Shown: positions 1 through 4,677 of the stretch, one piece after another
Position numbering within the stretch: position 1 is the stretch's first letter
How the letters are laid out: each line of letters opens with the position of its first letter
Assembly (NCBI GenBank): GCA_022844065.1
Contig: JALHML010000016.1
Coordinates: 1 to 7,232 of the forward strand
Length of the DNA stretch: 7,232 nt
DNA from: Minisyncoccota bacterium
Lineage (GTDB): Bacteria > Patescibacteriota > Minisyncoccia > Phycocordibacterales > Phycocordibacteraceae
Reading direction: 5' to 3'
Made by a program: the position numbers and the translations under genes
Notes under the pieces: generated by a model
The model's input: the letters and a program-made list of their open reading frames with translations, nothing else
What the model was told of the DNA's origin: nothing
Database searches by the model: none

Positions 1-183
1 CCCAAGCGCAACAAGCTGGAGCGGAAGAAGGTTGGAGCCGGTTCTGTCCCAACGCCTGGTGTGGATCCAGATTGCTCTAGACCTTTCGTCTAACCCTTCC
101 ATCCAAAGCGGCATGGCTTGTGCAATGCCAAGCTCAAGGAGTTTCGCGGGATTCGGGTCTGGTAGATCAAACAATCGGGTCAT
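1..183 (-). CDS. Unidentified protein, N-terminal 61 residues (partial)
   Basis: This leftward reading frame opens at ATG 183-181 and runs without a stop to the window edge, so only the first 61 residues are present. A strong Shine-Dalgarno (AAAGGAG, 6 nt before the ATG) decides the start and is the main reason to accept the gene. The visible protein begins MTRLFDLPDPNPAKLLELGI; it is soluble-looking and has a Trp/Arg-rich stretch near residues 39-46 (IWIHTRRW). There is no signal peptide or membrane segment. I do not recognise the family. It lies downstream of the Nudix gene on the same strand, separated by a hairpin terminator, so it probably has its own promoter in 184-268; a weak pair there is TTGAGG (242-247) and TAGTAC (219-224), spacer 17. 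A plus-strand frame open over 1-93 has no start inside the window and is less likely. Confidence 0.6.
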   Translation of the reverse strand, partial: MTRLFDLPDPNPAKLLELGIAQAMPLWMEGLDERSRAIWIHTRRWDRTGSNLLPLQLVALG

Positions 184-268
184 GCCCGTCTCCTTTCATG
201 TTAATGCCTCATTGAAGCGTACTATCCAAAGCAACCCTACGCCTCAAACAGTTTCTGTGCAAACAGAG

Positions 269-297
269 ACGCCCGGAACTTTCGTTCCGGGCGTTTT
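269..297 (-). terminator. Hairpin terminator after the Nudix gene
   Basis: A perfect 11-bp stem (269-279 with 284-294) closes a 4-nt loop. Read leftward the loop is GAAA, a stable GNRA tetraloop, and the hairpin starts 9 nt past the stop codon of the Nudix gene. The tail on that strand (CTCTGTTTG) is only moderately T-rich. The plus strand has TTTTGGT after the stem, so the hairpin may work both ways. The minus strand is preferred because both neighbouring genes are on it. Confidence 0.6.
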
Positions 298-303
298 GGT
301 CAT

Positions 304-927
304 CTAGACTACCTTCCAAACGAAGTAGGTAGACTTCCGTCTCTTCACTTCAACATAGCCATCAGCACAGAAGTACTCGAGAGGCATGGCCCACGAGAAC
401 TGGAACTCGATGTGGTCGACAGCAAGTCCGGGATAGGATTCAGCAGAATCGTTACTGCGTCTGCGCGGGCGACGGATTTCCCGCTCAAGTCCTACGCCGG
501 TGTAATCAACGAGACCGAGTTCCTCGTGGATCCCTCGTATCATCGCTGCCTTGGGCGACTCACCAGATTGGATCTTCTCGCTTACGCTTCGACCGCCCTC
601 TCTACGGCGGACCGTACCATTCGCGAAAACCTGACGGTCTTCAACGAGTTCGTACAAGACGCCGTCAACCATGCAAGTGATAGCCGCCTGCGAGTGCCGC
701 GCTTGGCGCCGGAGTGTGCCGCGCTTGATAAGAAACAAGGACTCGCCGAGCCTGACCTCCTTCATGAGTTCTTGCGGCGTTTTCGTGTATCCCATACCCC
801 AGTCTGCATAGTTCACGCCATGGCGCTTCAACAAGGCTCGAAGCGACTTAAGGCTTTTAACCTTGCAGGGCCCTGACGGGACCTTCTTCTTTCGTTTGTT
901 GCTGGTCACGTGTATCCCCCAAACCAT
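304..927 (-). CDS. Nudix-superfamily domain protein with a degenerate Nudix box
   Basis: This is a 207-residue soluble protein. The N-terminus is very basic (KRKKK at 11-15), followed by a region with W43 and a KTPQELMKE/GESLFL stretch (49-65). A Nudix-like domain follows. Its box spans 117-139: E123, seven residues, then R131-G-I-H-E135-E136-L-G138-L. Compared with the canonical GX5EX7REUXEEXGU, the first Gly is Glu and the Glu after Arg is Gly, but Arg and the Glu-Glu pair that usually binds the divalent metal are kept. Nudix enzymes hydrolyse nucleoside diphosphates linked to another moiety; the substrate here cannot be told, and reduced activity or a binding role is possible. The start ATG has AGGA about 8 nt upstream. 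The gene follows pth after 47 bp and is probably co-transcribed with it. An internal GTG at codon 7 is a less likely start. Confidence 0.75.
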   Translation of the reverse strand: MVWGIHVTSNKRKKKVPSGPCKVKSLKSLRALLKRHGVNYADWGMGYTKTPQELMKEVRLGESLFLIKRGTLRRQARHSQAAITCMVDGVLYELVEDRQVFANGTVRRREGGRSVSEKIQSGESPKAAMIRGIHEELGLVDYTGVGLEREIRRPRRRSNDSAESYPGLAVDHIEFQFSWAMPLEYFCADGYVEVKRRKSTYFVWKVV

Positions 928-974
928 TGGAACAGTCCTGGCCGGAGTATGCAGCTAATTGCTGCTTAGAGCAA

Positions 975-1574
975 TCAGCGGGTGTTCGCGTAGAGCATCG
1001 CCTTGTCGATGCCGTCCGTAACAAAAAGATGTGCGGCTTCTGCAGCCTTCTTCAGGGTCTTCTTAAGAAGCGCCTCTTCGGCTGGTTTAAACTTCCCGAT
1101 GACGTGGTTAATGACCTTCTCCTCGCCAGAAACCTTCTTGAGTTTCCCTTTTGGAGTCTGTCCTGCAATACCAATCTTCATTTGTGCAAAGTCCTTGGTC
1201 TTGAGTGCACGCATAATGCTCTCAGCGCCTTTGTGTCCGCCCGCACCTCGCCCGTATGTCGTCATCTTGATGACACCAAGGGGTAGATCGAGATCGTCGC
1301 GGATAACAAGGAGCTTTTTTGCGGCGAGCTTACTCTTCACAAGCGCGAGCGCACTTTTGCCCGAGAGATTCATATAGACCTCCGGAAGCACCACTTGCAC
1401 CTTCGTCCTATCAATCACACCTTCCGAAAGGAGCGCCTGTGCGGTCTTCTTTAGTTTGAACTCAGAGAGTCCTTCCTGTTTTGCAAACAATTCCGCAGCC
1501 ATCCTTCCAGCATTGTGTCTGGTGTTCGCATATTCCCCGCCGGGATTCCCGAGACCGATGATGACGTGTGCCAT
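975..1574 (-). CDS. pth: Peptidyl-tRNA hydrolase
   Basis: Pth cleaves the ester bond of peptidyl-tRNAs that drop off ribosomes, recycling tRNA in the cytoplasm. At 199 residues it has the usual length. The N-terminal signature IGLGNPGGEYANTRHNAG carries N10 and catalytic H20. YMNLSG (68-72) holds the conserved N70, and RDDLDLPLG (92-100) holds the conserved Asp D93. GGHKG (112-116) corresponds to the usual GGHNG, so the tRNA/peptide-positioning Asn (N114 in E. coli) is Lys here. The frame stays open upstream to 1730, but MAHVIIGLGNPG at 1574 is where Pth family members begin, and the longer version would run into lepB. No Shine-Dalgarno is visible. The gene is divergent from lepB and heads a leftward unit with the Nudix gene. 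Confidence 0.95.
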   Translation of the reverse strand: MAHVIIGLGNPGGEYANTRHNAGRMAAELFAKQEGLSEFKLKKTAQALLSEGVIDRTKVQVVLPEVYMNLSGKSALALVKSKLAAKKLLVIRDDLDLPLGVIKMTTYGRGAGGHKGAESIMRALKTKDFAQMKIGIAGQTPKGKLKKVSGEEKVINHVIGKFKPAEEALLKKTLKKAAEAAHLFVTDGIDKAMLYANTR

Positions 1575-1582
1575 TAACGCCA

Positions 1583-1591
1583 AGTGTAGCA
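1583..1591 (-). promoter_or_regulatory. Possible extended -10 promoter for pth
   Basis: Read leftward, the sequence TGC-TACACT (extended -10 plus a 4/6 match to TATAAT) ends 8 nt before the pth ATG. No credible -35 box lies 16-18 nt upstream. If it is used, the transcript would start at or within a few bases of the start codon, which agrees with the lack of a ribosome binding site. Confidence 0.35.
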
Positions 1592-1622
1592 GACCAAAAC
1601 ATACGTGCGATAGATCAAAAAG

Positions 1623-1650
1623 TTGACGTGCGATTTCATAGGAATACAAT
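1623..1650 (+). promoter_or_regulatory. lepB promoter, predicted leaderless start
   Basis: The -35 TTGACG (1623-1628, 5/6) and -10 TACAAT (1645-1650, 5/6) are separated by 16 bp. The -10 ends 6 nt before the lepB ATG, so the expected transcription start falls on the A of the start codon. There is no Shine-Dalgarno, consistent with a leaderless mRNA. Confidence 0.7.
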
Positions 1651-1656
1651 GCCCCC

Positions 1657-2208
1657 ATGAACGTTCTTGGGACCGCGTTTCGTGAGATCATCACTTTCGT
1701 TGTCCTTGCTGTTGTTATCGTCGTCCCCATTCGCCTTTTTGTCGCACAACCATTCGTTGTTGAAGGCGAAAGTATGTATCCAACATTTGATAGTGGCGAT
1801 TATTTAATCGTTGATCAGCTTTCGTATCGCATGAGCGAGCCGAAGCGTGGTGATGTGGTGGTATTCCGGTATCCAAACGACGAAACGGTCTTTTACATAA
1901 AGCGTCTTATTGGTCTTCCGGGCGAAACAGTGCACATCGAGCAAGGAAAGACCTTCGTTACAAAGACTGATGGCACCAGAATTGAACTTGATGAGTCCTA
2001 TGTCGTCTCTGAAGACGCTACGTACACACTCGATCGCTCCCTCGGTACTGGCGAGTACTTCGTTATGGGTGACAACCGCCCAAAGAGCTCGGACTCGCGT
2101 ACGTGGGGCGCACTTCCCGAGAGGGACGTCATGGGACGTGCGTACGTACGGCTCTTACCGTTTAGTTCTATAGGGGTGTTACCGGGTGCTGTAACTGAAG
2201 TTCAATAA
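1657..2208 (+). CDS. lepB: Signal peptidase I
   Basis: This membrane-bound serine protease (family S26) removes signal peptides from exported proteins, using a Ser/Lys dyad on the outer face of the membrane. The 183-residue protein has one N-terminal transmembrane helix (about 10-30). The catalytic Ser box GESMYPT follows with S39, then GDVVVF (65-70), then YIKRLIGLPGE with general-base Lys K82, then the conserved GDNR (138-141) and SDSR (145-148) block. All signature boxes are intact. The length fits the compact single-TM forms of Gram-positive bacteria and CPR rather than the two-TM enterobacterial enzyme. The start sits 6 nt after a good -10 box. The stop is 6 nt before the next ATG, so the pair is probably co-transcribed. 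Leucine is coded mainly by CTT and never by CTG, a useful baseline for the compositionally odd gene at 3440-3883. Confidence 0.96.
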   Translation: MNVLGTAFREIITFVVLAVVIVVPIRLFVAQPFVVEGESMYPTFDSGDYLIVDQLSYRMSEPKRGDVVVFRYPNDETVFYIKRLIGLPGETVHIEQGKTFVTKTDGTRIELDESYVVSEDATYTLDRSLGTGEYFVMGDNRPKSSDSRTWGALPERDVMGRAYVRLLPFSSIGVLPGAVTEVQ

Positions 2209-2214
2209 ACAACT

Positions 2215-3372
2215 ATGCCAACCACGCTTCTTCCTTCCGATGTTCTCAAGCGTGCGCACGCGATTGGCAACTACTACGGCTTCGCACCACTCTCAACCCT
2301 TACGCATGCCCGTCGCGGCCAGAATGTGAAGGCCCCATACCCAGACGGATTCGCTCTCGATACGCTCGATCCCGCTGCCAAGGAAGTTGTAGCGCTTTTG
2401 AAGCAGGTGCGTGATTCGGGTATCACCCCGTCTGCCCTTCAGCCACTTTTCTTCTGGCACTCAAACGCCGCGGCTGGGCGCCCTGCACCAAAACAGATTG
2501 TGATCCAATTCCATGTACTTGGTGTTGAGCATGCTATTGGCGACGCCGTACTTATCCGCGCCGTACGCGCGCTCATGCAGGACCTTACGAAGTCTGATCC
2601 TCATCTGAAGCTGAACAGCATGGGTGACAAAGAGACCCGTAGCCGCTTTGCACGTGAACTAACCCAGTTCTTCCGCAAGCATGGCCCCGTACTTCCCGAG
2701 GAGTGTGTAAATTGCGCCAAGGATGGCGACATTCTCGAGGCAGCCCAAATGCTCGCCCGCTCAAAAGAAGATTCCGAACATCTTCCCTCTCCAACCGATC
2801 ATCTCTCTGAAGCGAGCCGCAAGCACTTTGAGTGCGTCCTTGAATACCTTGAGACAACCGATACCCCGTACGAGCTTGCACCGGACCTTCTTTCGCACGG
2901 CTCCTCATGGGCAGAGACCTGTTTCGATCTTTCGATACCCAACGGCAACGGGAACGTACACGCATGGGGTTCCCGGTATAACGAACTCGCGCGGCCATTC
3001 TTCAAGTCTGCCGTGCATTCAATCGGTGCGGTTATTCGTATCAATACAACGAATCGCGAGCCGATTGCTCCAGTTAAGGAACGTGCAGCGCCTCGCTTCG
3101 TATTCGTGCATATTGGAGACGAAGCCAAGCGCGAGAGTATGAAGATGGCTGACGAGCTTCGCCGCGCTCGCATTCCCATGACACAGGCTATGGGTATAGC
3201 GTCCTTGTCTGAGCAGATGCGTCTTGCTGAGACGCATAACCCGCAGTATCTCTTGATTATGGGACGCAAGGAGGCACTTGAAGGGAATGTGATCCTCCGC
3301 GAGCGCTCCACCCATACCGAGACGTTCATTCCACTCTCATCTCTTATTGAGCGGTTGAAGGTTGTTGGGTAG
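2215..3372 (+). CDS. Histidyl-tRNA synthetase-like protein, catalytic motifs degenerate
   Basis: This 385-residue protein follows the order of a bacterial HisRS from end to end. The N-terminal part resembles the class II core (AHAIGNYYGFAPL, 14-26). QFHVLGVEHAIGDAVLIRAV (99-118) matches the region after motif 2. LNSMGD (133-138), PEECVNC (161-167) and SEASRKHFECVLEYL (198-212) match the HisRS middle. The C-terminus (about 293-382) resembles the HisRS anticodon-binding fold. The active-site signatures are lost: the histidine-binding LVRGLDYYT box reads LLSHGSSWAE (225-234), the motif 2 Arg-Glu-Pro/GRYREF pattern is absent (79-100), and the motif 3 GIGFA..ERL region reads SIGAVIRIN (269-277). 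It is therefore probably not an aminoacylating enzyme. Unlike HisZ it keeps the anticodon-like domain. A tRNA-binding or regulatory role is possible but unproven. No Shine-Dalgarno is visible, and it is likely read with lepB. Confidence 0.75.
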   Translation: MPTTLLPSDVLKRAHAIGNYYGFAPLSTLTHARRGQNVKAPYPDGFALDTLDPAAKEVVALLKQVRDSGITPSALQPLFFWHSNAAAGRPAPKQIVIQFHVLGVEHAIGDAVLIRAVRALMQDLTKSDPHLKLNSMGDKETRSRFARELTQFFRKHGPVLPEECVNCAKDGDILEAAQMLARSKEDSEHLPSPTDHLSEASRKHFECVLEYLETTDTPYELAPDLLSHGSSWAETCFDLSIPNGNGNVHAWGSRYNELARPFFKSAVHSIGAVIRINTTNREPIAPVKERAAPRFVFVHIGDEAKRESMKMADELRRARIPMTQAMGIASLSEQMRLAETHNPQYLLIMGRKEALEGNVILRERSTHTETFIPLSSLIERLKVVG

Positions 3373-3400
3373 TTGACAACTTGTAGTATTAGAGTATAAT
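3373..3400 (+). promoter_or_regulatory. Exact-consensus sigma-70 promoter
   Basis: TTGACA (3373-3378) and TATAAT (3395-3400) match both consensus hexamers exactly with a 16-bp spacer. The -35 begins on the base after the TAG of the HisRS-like gene. It should drive the membrane-protein gene, with a start near 3407. No terminator separates it from the upstream genes, so read-through could add to its transcription. Confidence 0.85.
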
Positions 3401-3414
3401 TACGCTATAGCGTA
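3401..3414 (+). promoter_or_regulatory. 14-bp perfect palindrome over the transcription start (candidate operator)
   Basis: TACGCTATAGCGTA is a perfect inverted repeat that directly abuts the -10 box and covers the expected +1. That is a typical position for a repressor operator on a strong promoter. A second, weaker dyad (TGACC, 6 nt, GGTCA at 3425-3440) lies just before and into the ATG. No regulator gene is recognisable nearby. Confidence 0.55.
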
Positions 3415-3439
3415 CTTGGAACATTGACCGCAACTGGTC

Positions 3440-3883
3440 ATGCCATACGTGGGGAGAAGCACCTTGATTAAGACCTGGAATAACTGGGGCGGGCTCGCCT
3501 TCGCCGGCGCAGTCGTCTGGATTTCGCAGATCTATCTGCAAGATTTCGCTGCTTTGGGGCCGAACGAGGGCGCGGGCAGCCTTCTGGCAGTATTCATGTT
3601 CGTGTTGAACATGGCGTGTTCTGCCGGGTTTCTCGGCATTCTGACCGGCGCAATGGACATGGACAAGATGAACGATTCTGTCCCGCCGGGAAAATTCCGT
3701 ATCGCCGTTGTCTGCATGATCGTCGGCGCCGTGCTTGCGGCCACTACCATTATAATGGTCACCACCCCAGGTGCGCCGATGATGCTGTTCTCGTGGTCGA
3801 TCCGCGCCCTGATGATCCTGGGCATCATCCTGGCCGGCTTCGGTGTCTGGACCCAGTCCAGATCCATCTCGACGGCAAGCTAG
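3440..3883 (+). CDS. Unidentified four-helix membrane protein
   Basis: This 147-residue hydrophobic protein has four likely transmembrane helices (about 16-33, 46-71, 86-108 and 112-137). The middle loop is polar and Met/Asp-rich (MDMDKMNDSVPPG, 72-84). I recognise no family. The ATG at 3440 has no ribosome binding site; a TTG at 3464 has GGAG 7 nt upstream and would give a 139-residue protein starting MIKTWNNWGG, so the start is uncertain. Codon use stands out: CTG makes up 7 of 13 leucine codons after the start region, while lepB has none, and ATC/GCC/GGC are frequent. With its own exact-consensus promoter and terminator, the gene looks like an independently acquired cassette set between lepB/HisRS-like and rpsU. 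Possible roles such as small membrane stress protein or transporter subunit are guesses only. Confidence 0.75.
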   Translation: MPYVGRSTLIKTWNNWGGLAFAGAVVWISQIYLQDFAALGPNEGAGSLLAVFMFVLNMACSAGFLGILTGAMDMDKMNDSVPPGKFRIAVVCMIVGAVLAATTIIMVTTPGAPMMLFSWSIRALMILGIILAGFGVWTQSRSISTAS

Positions 3884-3895
3884 CCGTCACAAGCG

Positions 3896-3927
3896 CCCCC
3901 GTTGCTCCGGCAGCGGGGGTGTTTCTG
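3896..3927 (+). terminator. Rho-independent terminator of the membrane-protein gene
   Basis: A 10-bp stem (3896-3905 with 3910-3919, one G-T wobble) closes a TCCG loop, followed by the T-rich tail TGTTTCTGT. A smaller hairpin, GACGGC (3871-3876) with GCCGTC (3883-3888), straddles the stop codon just upstream. Confidence 0.8.
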
Positions 3928-3935
3928 TATCATCC

Positions 3936-3965
3936 TAGACAGGAAATACCTCAGTATGCTATGTT
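3936..3965 (+). promoter_or_regulatory. rpsU promoter, predicted leaderless start
   Basis: TAGACA (3936-3941) and TATGTT (3960-3965) are separated by 18 bp, and TGC directly before the -10 gives an extended -10. The -10 ends 6 nt before the rpsU ATG, the same geometry as the lepB promoter. No Shine-Dalgarno is present, so a leaderless transcript is predicted. Confidence 0.55.
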
Positions 3966-3971
3966 TCTGGT

Positions 3972-4232
3972 ATGCAAAACGCCGTACGCGTAGAGGTCCG
4001 CCGCGCTAAGAACGAGAGCGCAGCTTCTCTTATCCGCCGTTTCTCCCGCCGTGGCCAGGGCCTCGGTCTCGTTCGTATGCTTCGAAAACGCCGTTACTTT
4101 GTTCGCCAGAAGTCCAAGAACGTGGATCACGCTCGCGCTATGGTCCGTGGAGAGCGCATTGCGGAGTACAACGAGCAGGTTAAGCTCGGCAAGATCGATC
4201 CAGCCGCTCGAAAGACCCGCGGCCGCAAGTAG
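3972..4232 (+). CDS. rpsU: Small ribosomal subunit protein bS21
   Basis: bS21 binds late to the 30S platform near the anti-Shine-Dalgarno end of 16S rRNA and assists initiation. The protein is 86 residues and strongly basic. The core VRVEVRRAKNESAASLIRRF (5-24) matches the bS21 pattern of a beta-like start followed by the SLIRRF helix. It is followed by an Arg-rich helix (LVRMLRKRRYF, 33-43) and RQKSKNV, equivalent to the RRREYYEKPS region. It is longer than the 71-residue E. coli protein, with a basic tail ending RKTRGRK. It forms a single-gene unit with its own promoter and a clear terminator. A large antisense frame over this gene is a shadow. The sequence is divergent from model bS21, but the core pattern is clear. 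Confidence 0.87.
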   Translation: MQNAVRVEVRRAKNESAASLIRRFSRRGQGLGLVRMLRKRRYFVRQKSKNVDHARAMVRGERIAEYNEQVKLGKIDPAARKTRGRK

Positions 4233-4238
4233 AACAAC

Positions 4239-4259
4239 AAGCGCCTTCGGGCGCTTTTT
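4239..4259 (+). terminator. Rho-independent terminator after rpsU
   Basis: A 7-bp stem, AAGCGCC (4239-4245) with GGCGCTT (4250-4256), closes a stable TTCG tetraloop and runs into a T tract to 4259. It lies 6 nt past the rpsU stop codon. Confidence 0.9.
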
Positions 4260-4267
4260 GCTATATC
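4259..4267 (+). promoter_or_regulatory. Possible extended -10 element for ybeY-ftsA
   Basis: TGC-TATATC overlaps the end of the rpsU terminator tract and ends 8 nt before the ybeY ATG. No -35 box is visible, since the upstream bases are the terminator stem. It is the only promoter-like element between rpsU and ybeY; otherwise the operon would depend on read-through. Confidence 0.35.
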
Positions 4268-4275
4268 CTATAGAC

Positions 4276-4677
4276 ATGCCCACAACGCTCGACATTCGCA
4301 ACTTCACGAAGTCCCCTGTCCCGAAGTTTCCGTACCAGGACGCGCTCGCAGCAACCTTGCCTGGCTGGGACATGTCTTTGGTGTTTGCCGGCTCCACCCG
4401 CGCACAGTCCATGAATATCCGTTTGCGTGGAAAGGACTATGTGCCGAACGTACTCTCGTACGAATCAGGAACGAAGTCCGGAGAGATTGTTATTTGCCTT
4501 CCCGTTGCGAAGAAACAGGCACCCGAGTACGACATGACGTACTCGCAATTCGTTGGGTTTCTCTTTATCCACGGATGCCTTCATTTGAAGGGAGAGCGGC
4601 ACGGGGCTACAATGGAGCGTAAGGAACGCTTGCTCCTCAAGCGGTTTACTAGTCAGTCTAAAAAACGCTCTTCTTAA
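4276..4677 (+). CDS. ybeY: Endoribonuclease YbeY (rRNA maturation)
   Basis: YbeY is a zinc-dependent single-strand RNase involved in 16S rRNA 3'-end maturation and ribosome quality control. The 133-residue protein carries the family's metal-binding signature HGCLHLKGERH, with H99, H103 and H109 as zinc ligands. Upstream, the segment MNIRLRGKDYVPNVLSY (46-62) matches the conserved N..yR.kd.pTDVLSF block: R51 is kept, but Thr-Asp is replaced by Pro-Asn (57-58). The protein is shorter than the E. coli enzyme (about 155). The frame is open further upstream to 4051, but that part lies inside rpsU in another frame; MPTTLDIRNF at 4276 is the right start. The TAA overlaps the ftsA ATG (TAATG), so the two genes are translationally coupled. 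There is no Shine-Dalgarno. Confidence 0.88.
   Translation: MPTTLDIRNFTKSPVPKFPYQDALAATLPGWDMSLVFAGSTRAQSMNIRLRGKDYVPNVLSYESGTKSGEIVICLPVAKKQAPEYDMTYSQFVGFLFIHGCLHLKGERHGATMERKERLLLKRFTSQSKKRSS

Noticed and set aside
1..93. Rightward frame open from base 1 to TAA at 91-93 (possible gene tail)
   Set aside because: Only 30 codons with no recognisable content; the opposite strand has a better-supported gene start.
32..307. Rightward 91-codon frame
   Set aside because: It has no ribosome binding site, has low-complexity composition, runs through the terminator hairpin, and lies opposite a leftward gene with a strong Shine-Dalgarno.
412..876. Rightward 154-codon frame
   Set aside because: Antisense shadow of the Nudix gene; no family resemblance and no start signal.
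951..965. GCAGC/GCTGC hairpin between pth and the Nudix gene as a terminator
   Set aside because: Only a 5-bp stem without a T tract; co-transcription is more likely.
927..1377. Two rightward frames (927-1286 and 1003-1377)
   Set aside because: Both are antisense to pth, whose catalytic motifs are clear.
1575..1730. N-terminal extension of Pth by 52 residues
   Set aside because: Pth proteins begin at the MAHVIIGLGNPG position, and the extension would run across the divergent promoters into lepB.
2585..3329. Leftward frames of 137, 176 and 98 codons, and a rightward 139-codon frame
   Set aside because: Shadows of the HisRS-like gene; Arg/Ser-rich composition typical of wrong-frame translation.
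3532..3993. Leftward 111-codon and rightward 125-codon frames
   Set aside because: Shadows of the membrane-protein gene; the rightward one runs through the terminator.
4051..4275. Upstream extension of YbeY by 75 residues
   Set aside because: It lies wholly within the rpsU coding region and terminator in another frame; the family N-terminus fits ATG 4276.
3951..4412. Leftward 153-codon frame
   Set aside because: Spans rpsU, its terminator and the start of ybeY in antisense; no family match.
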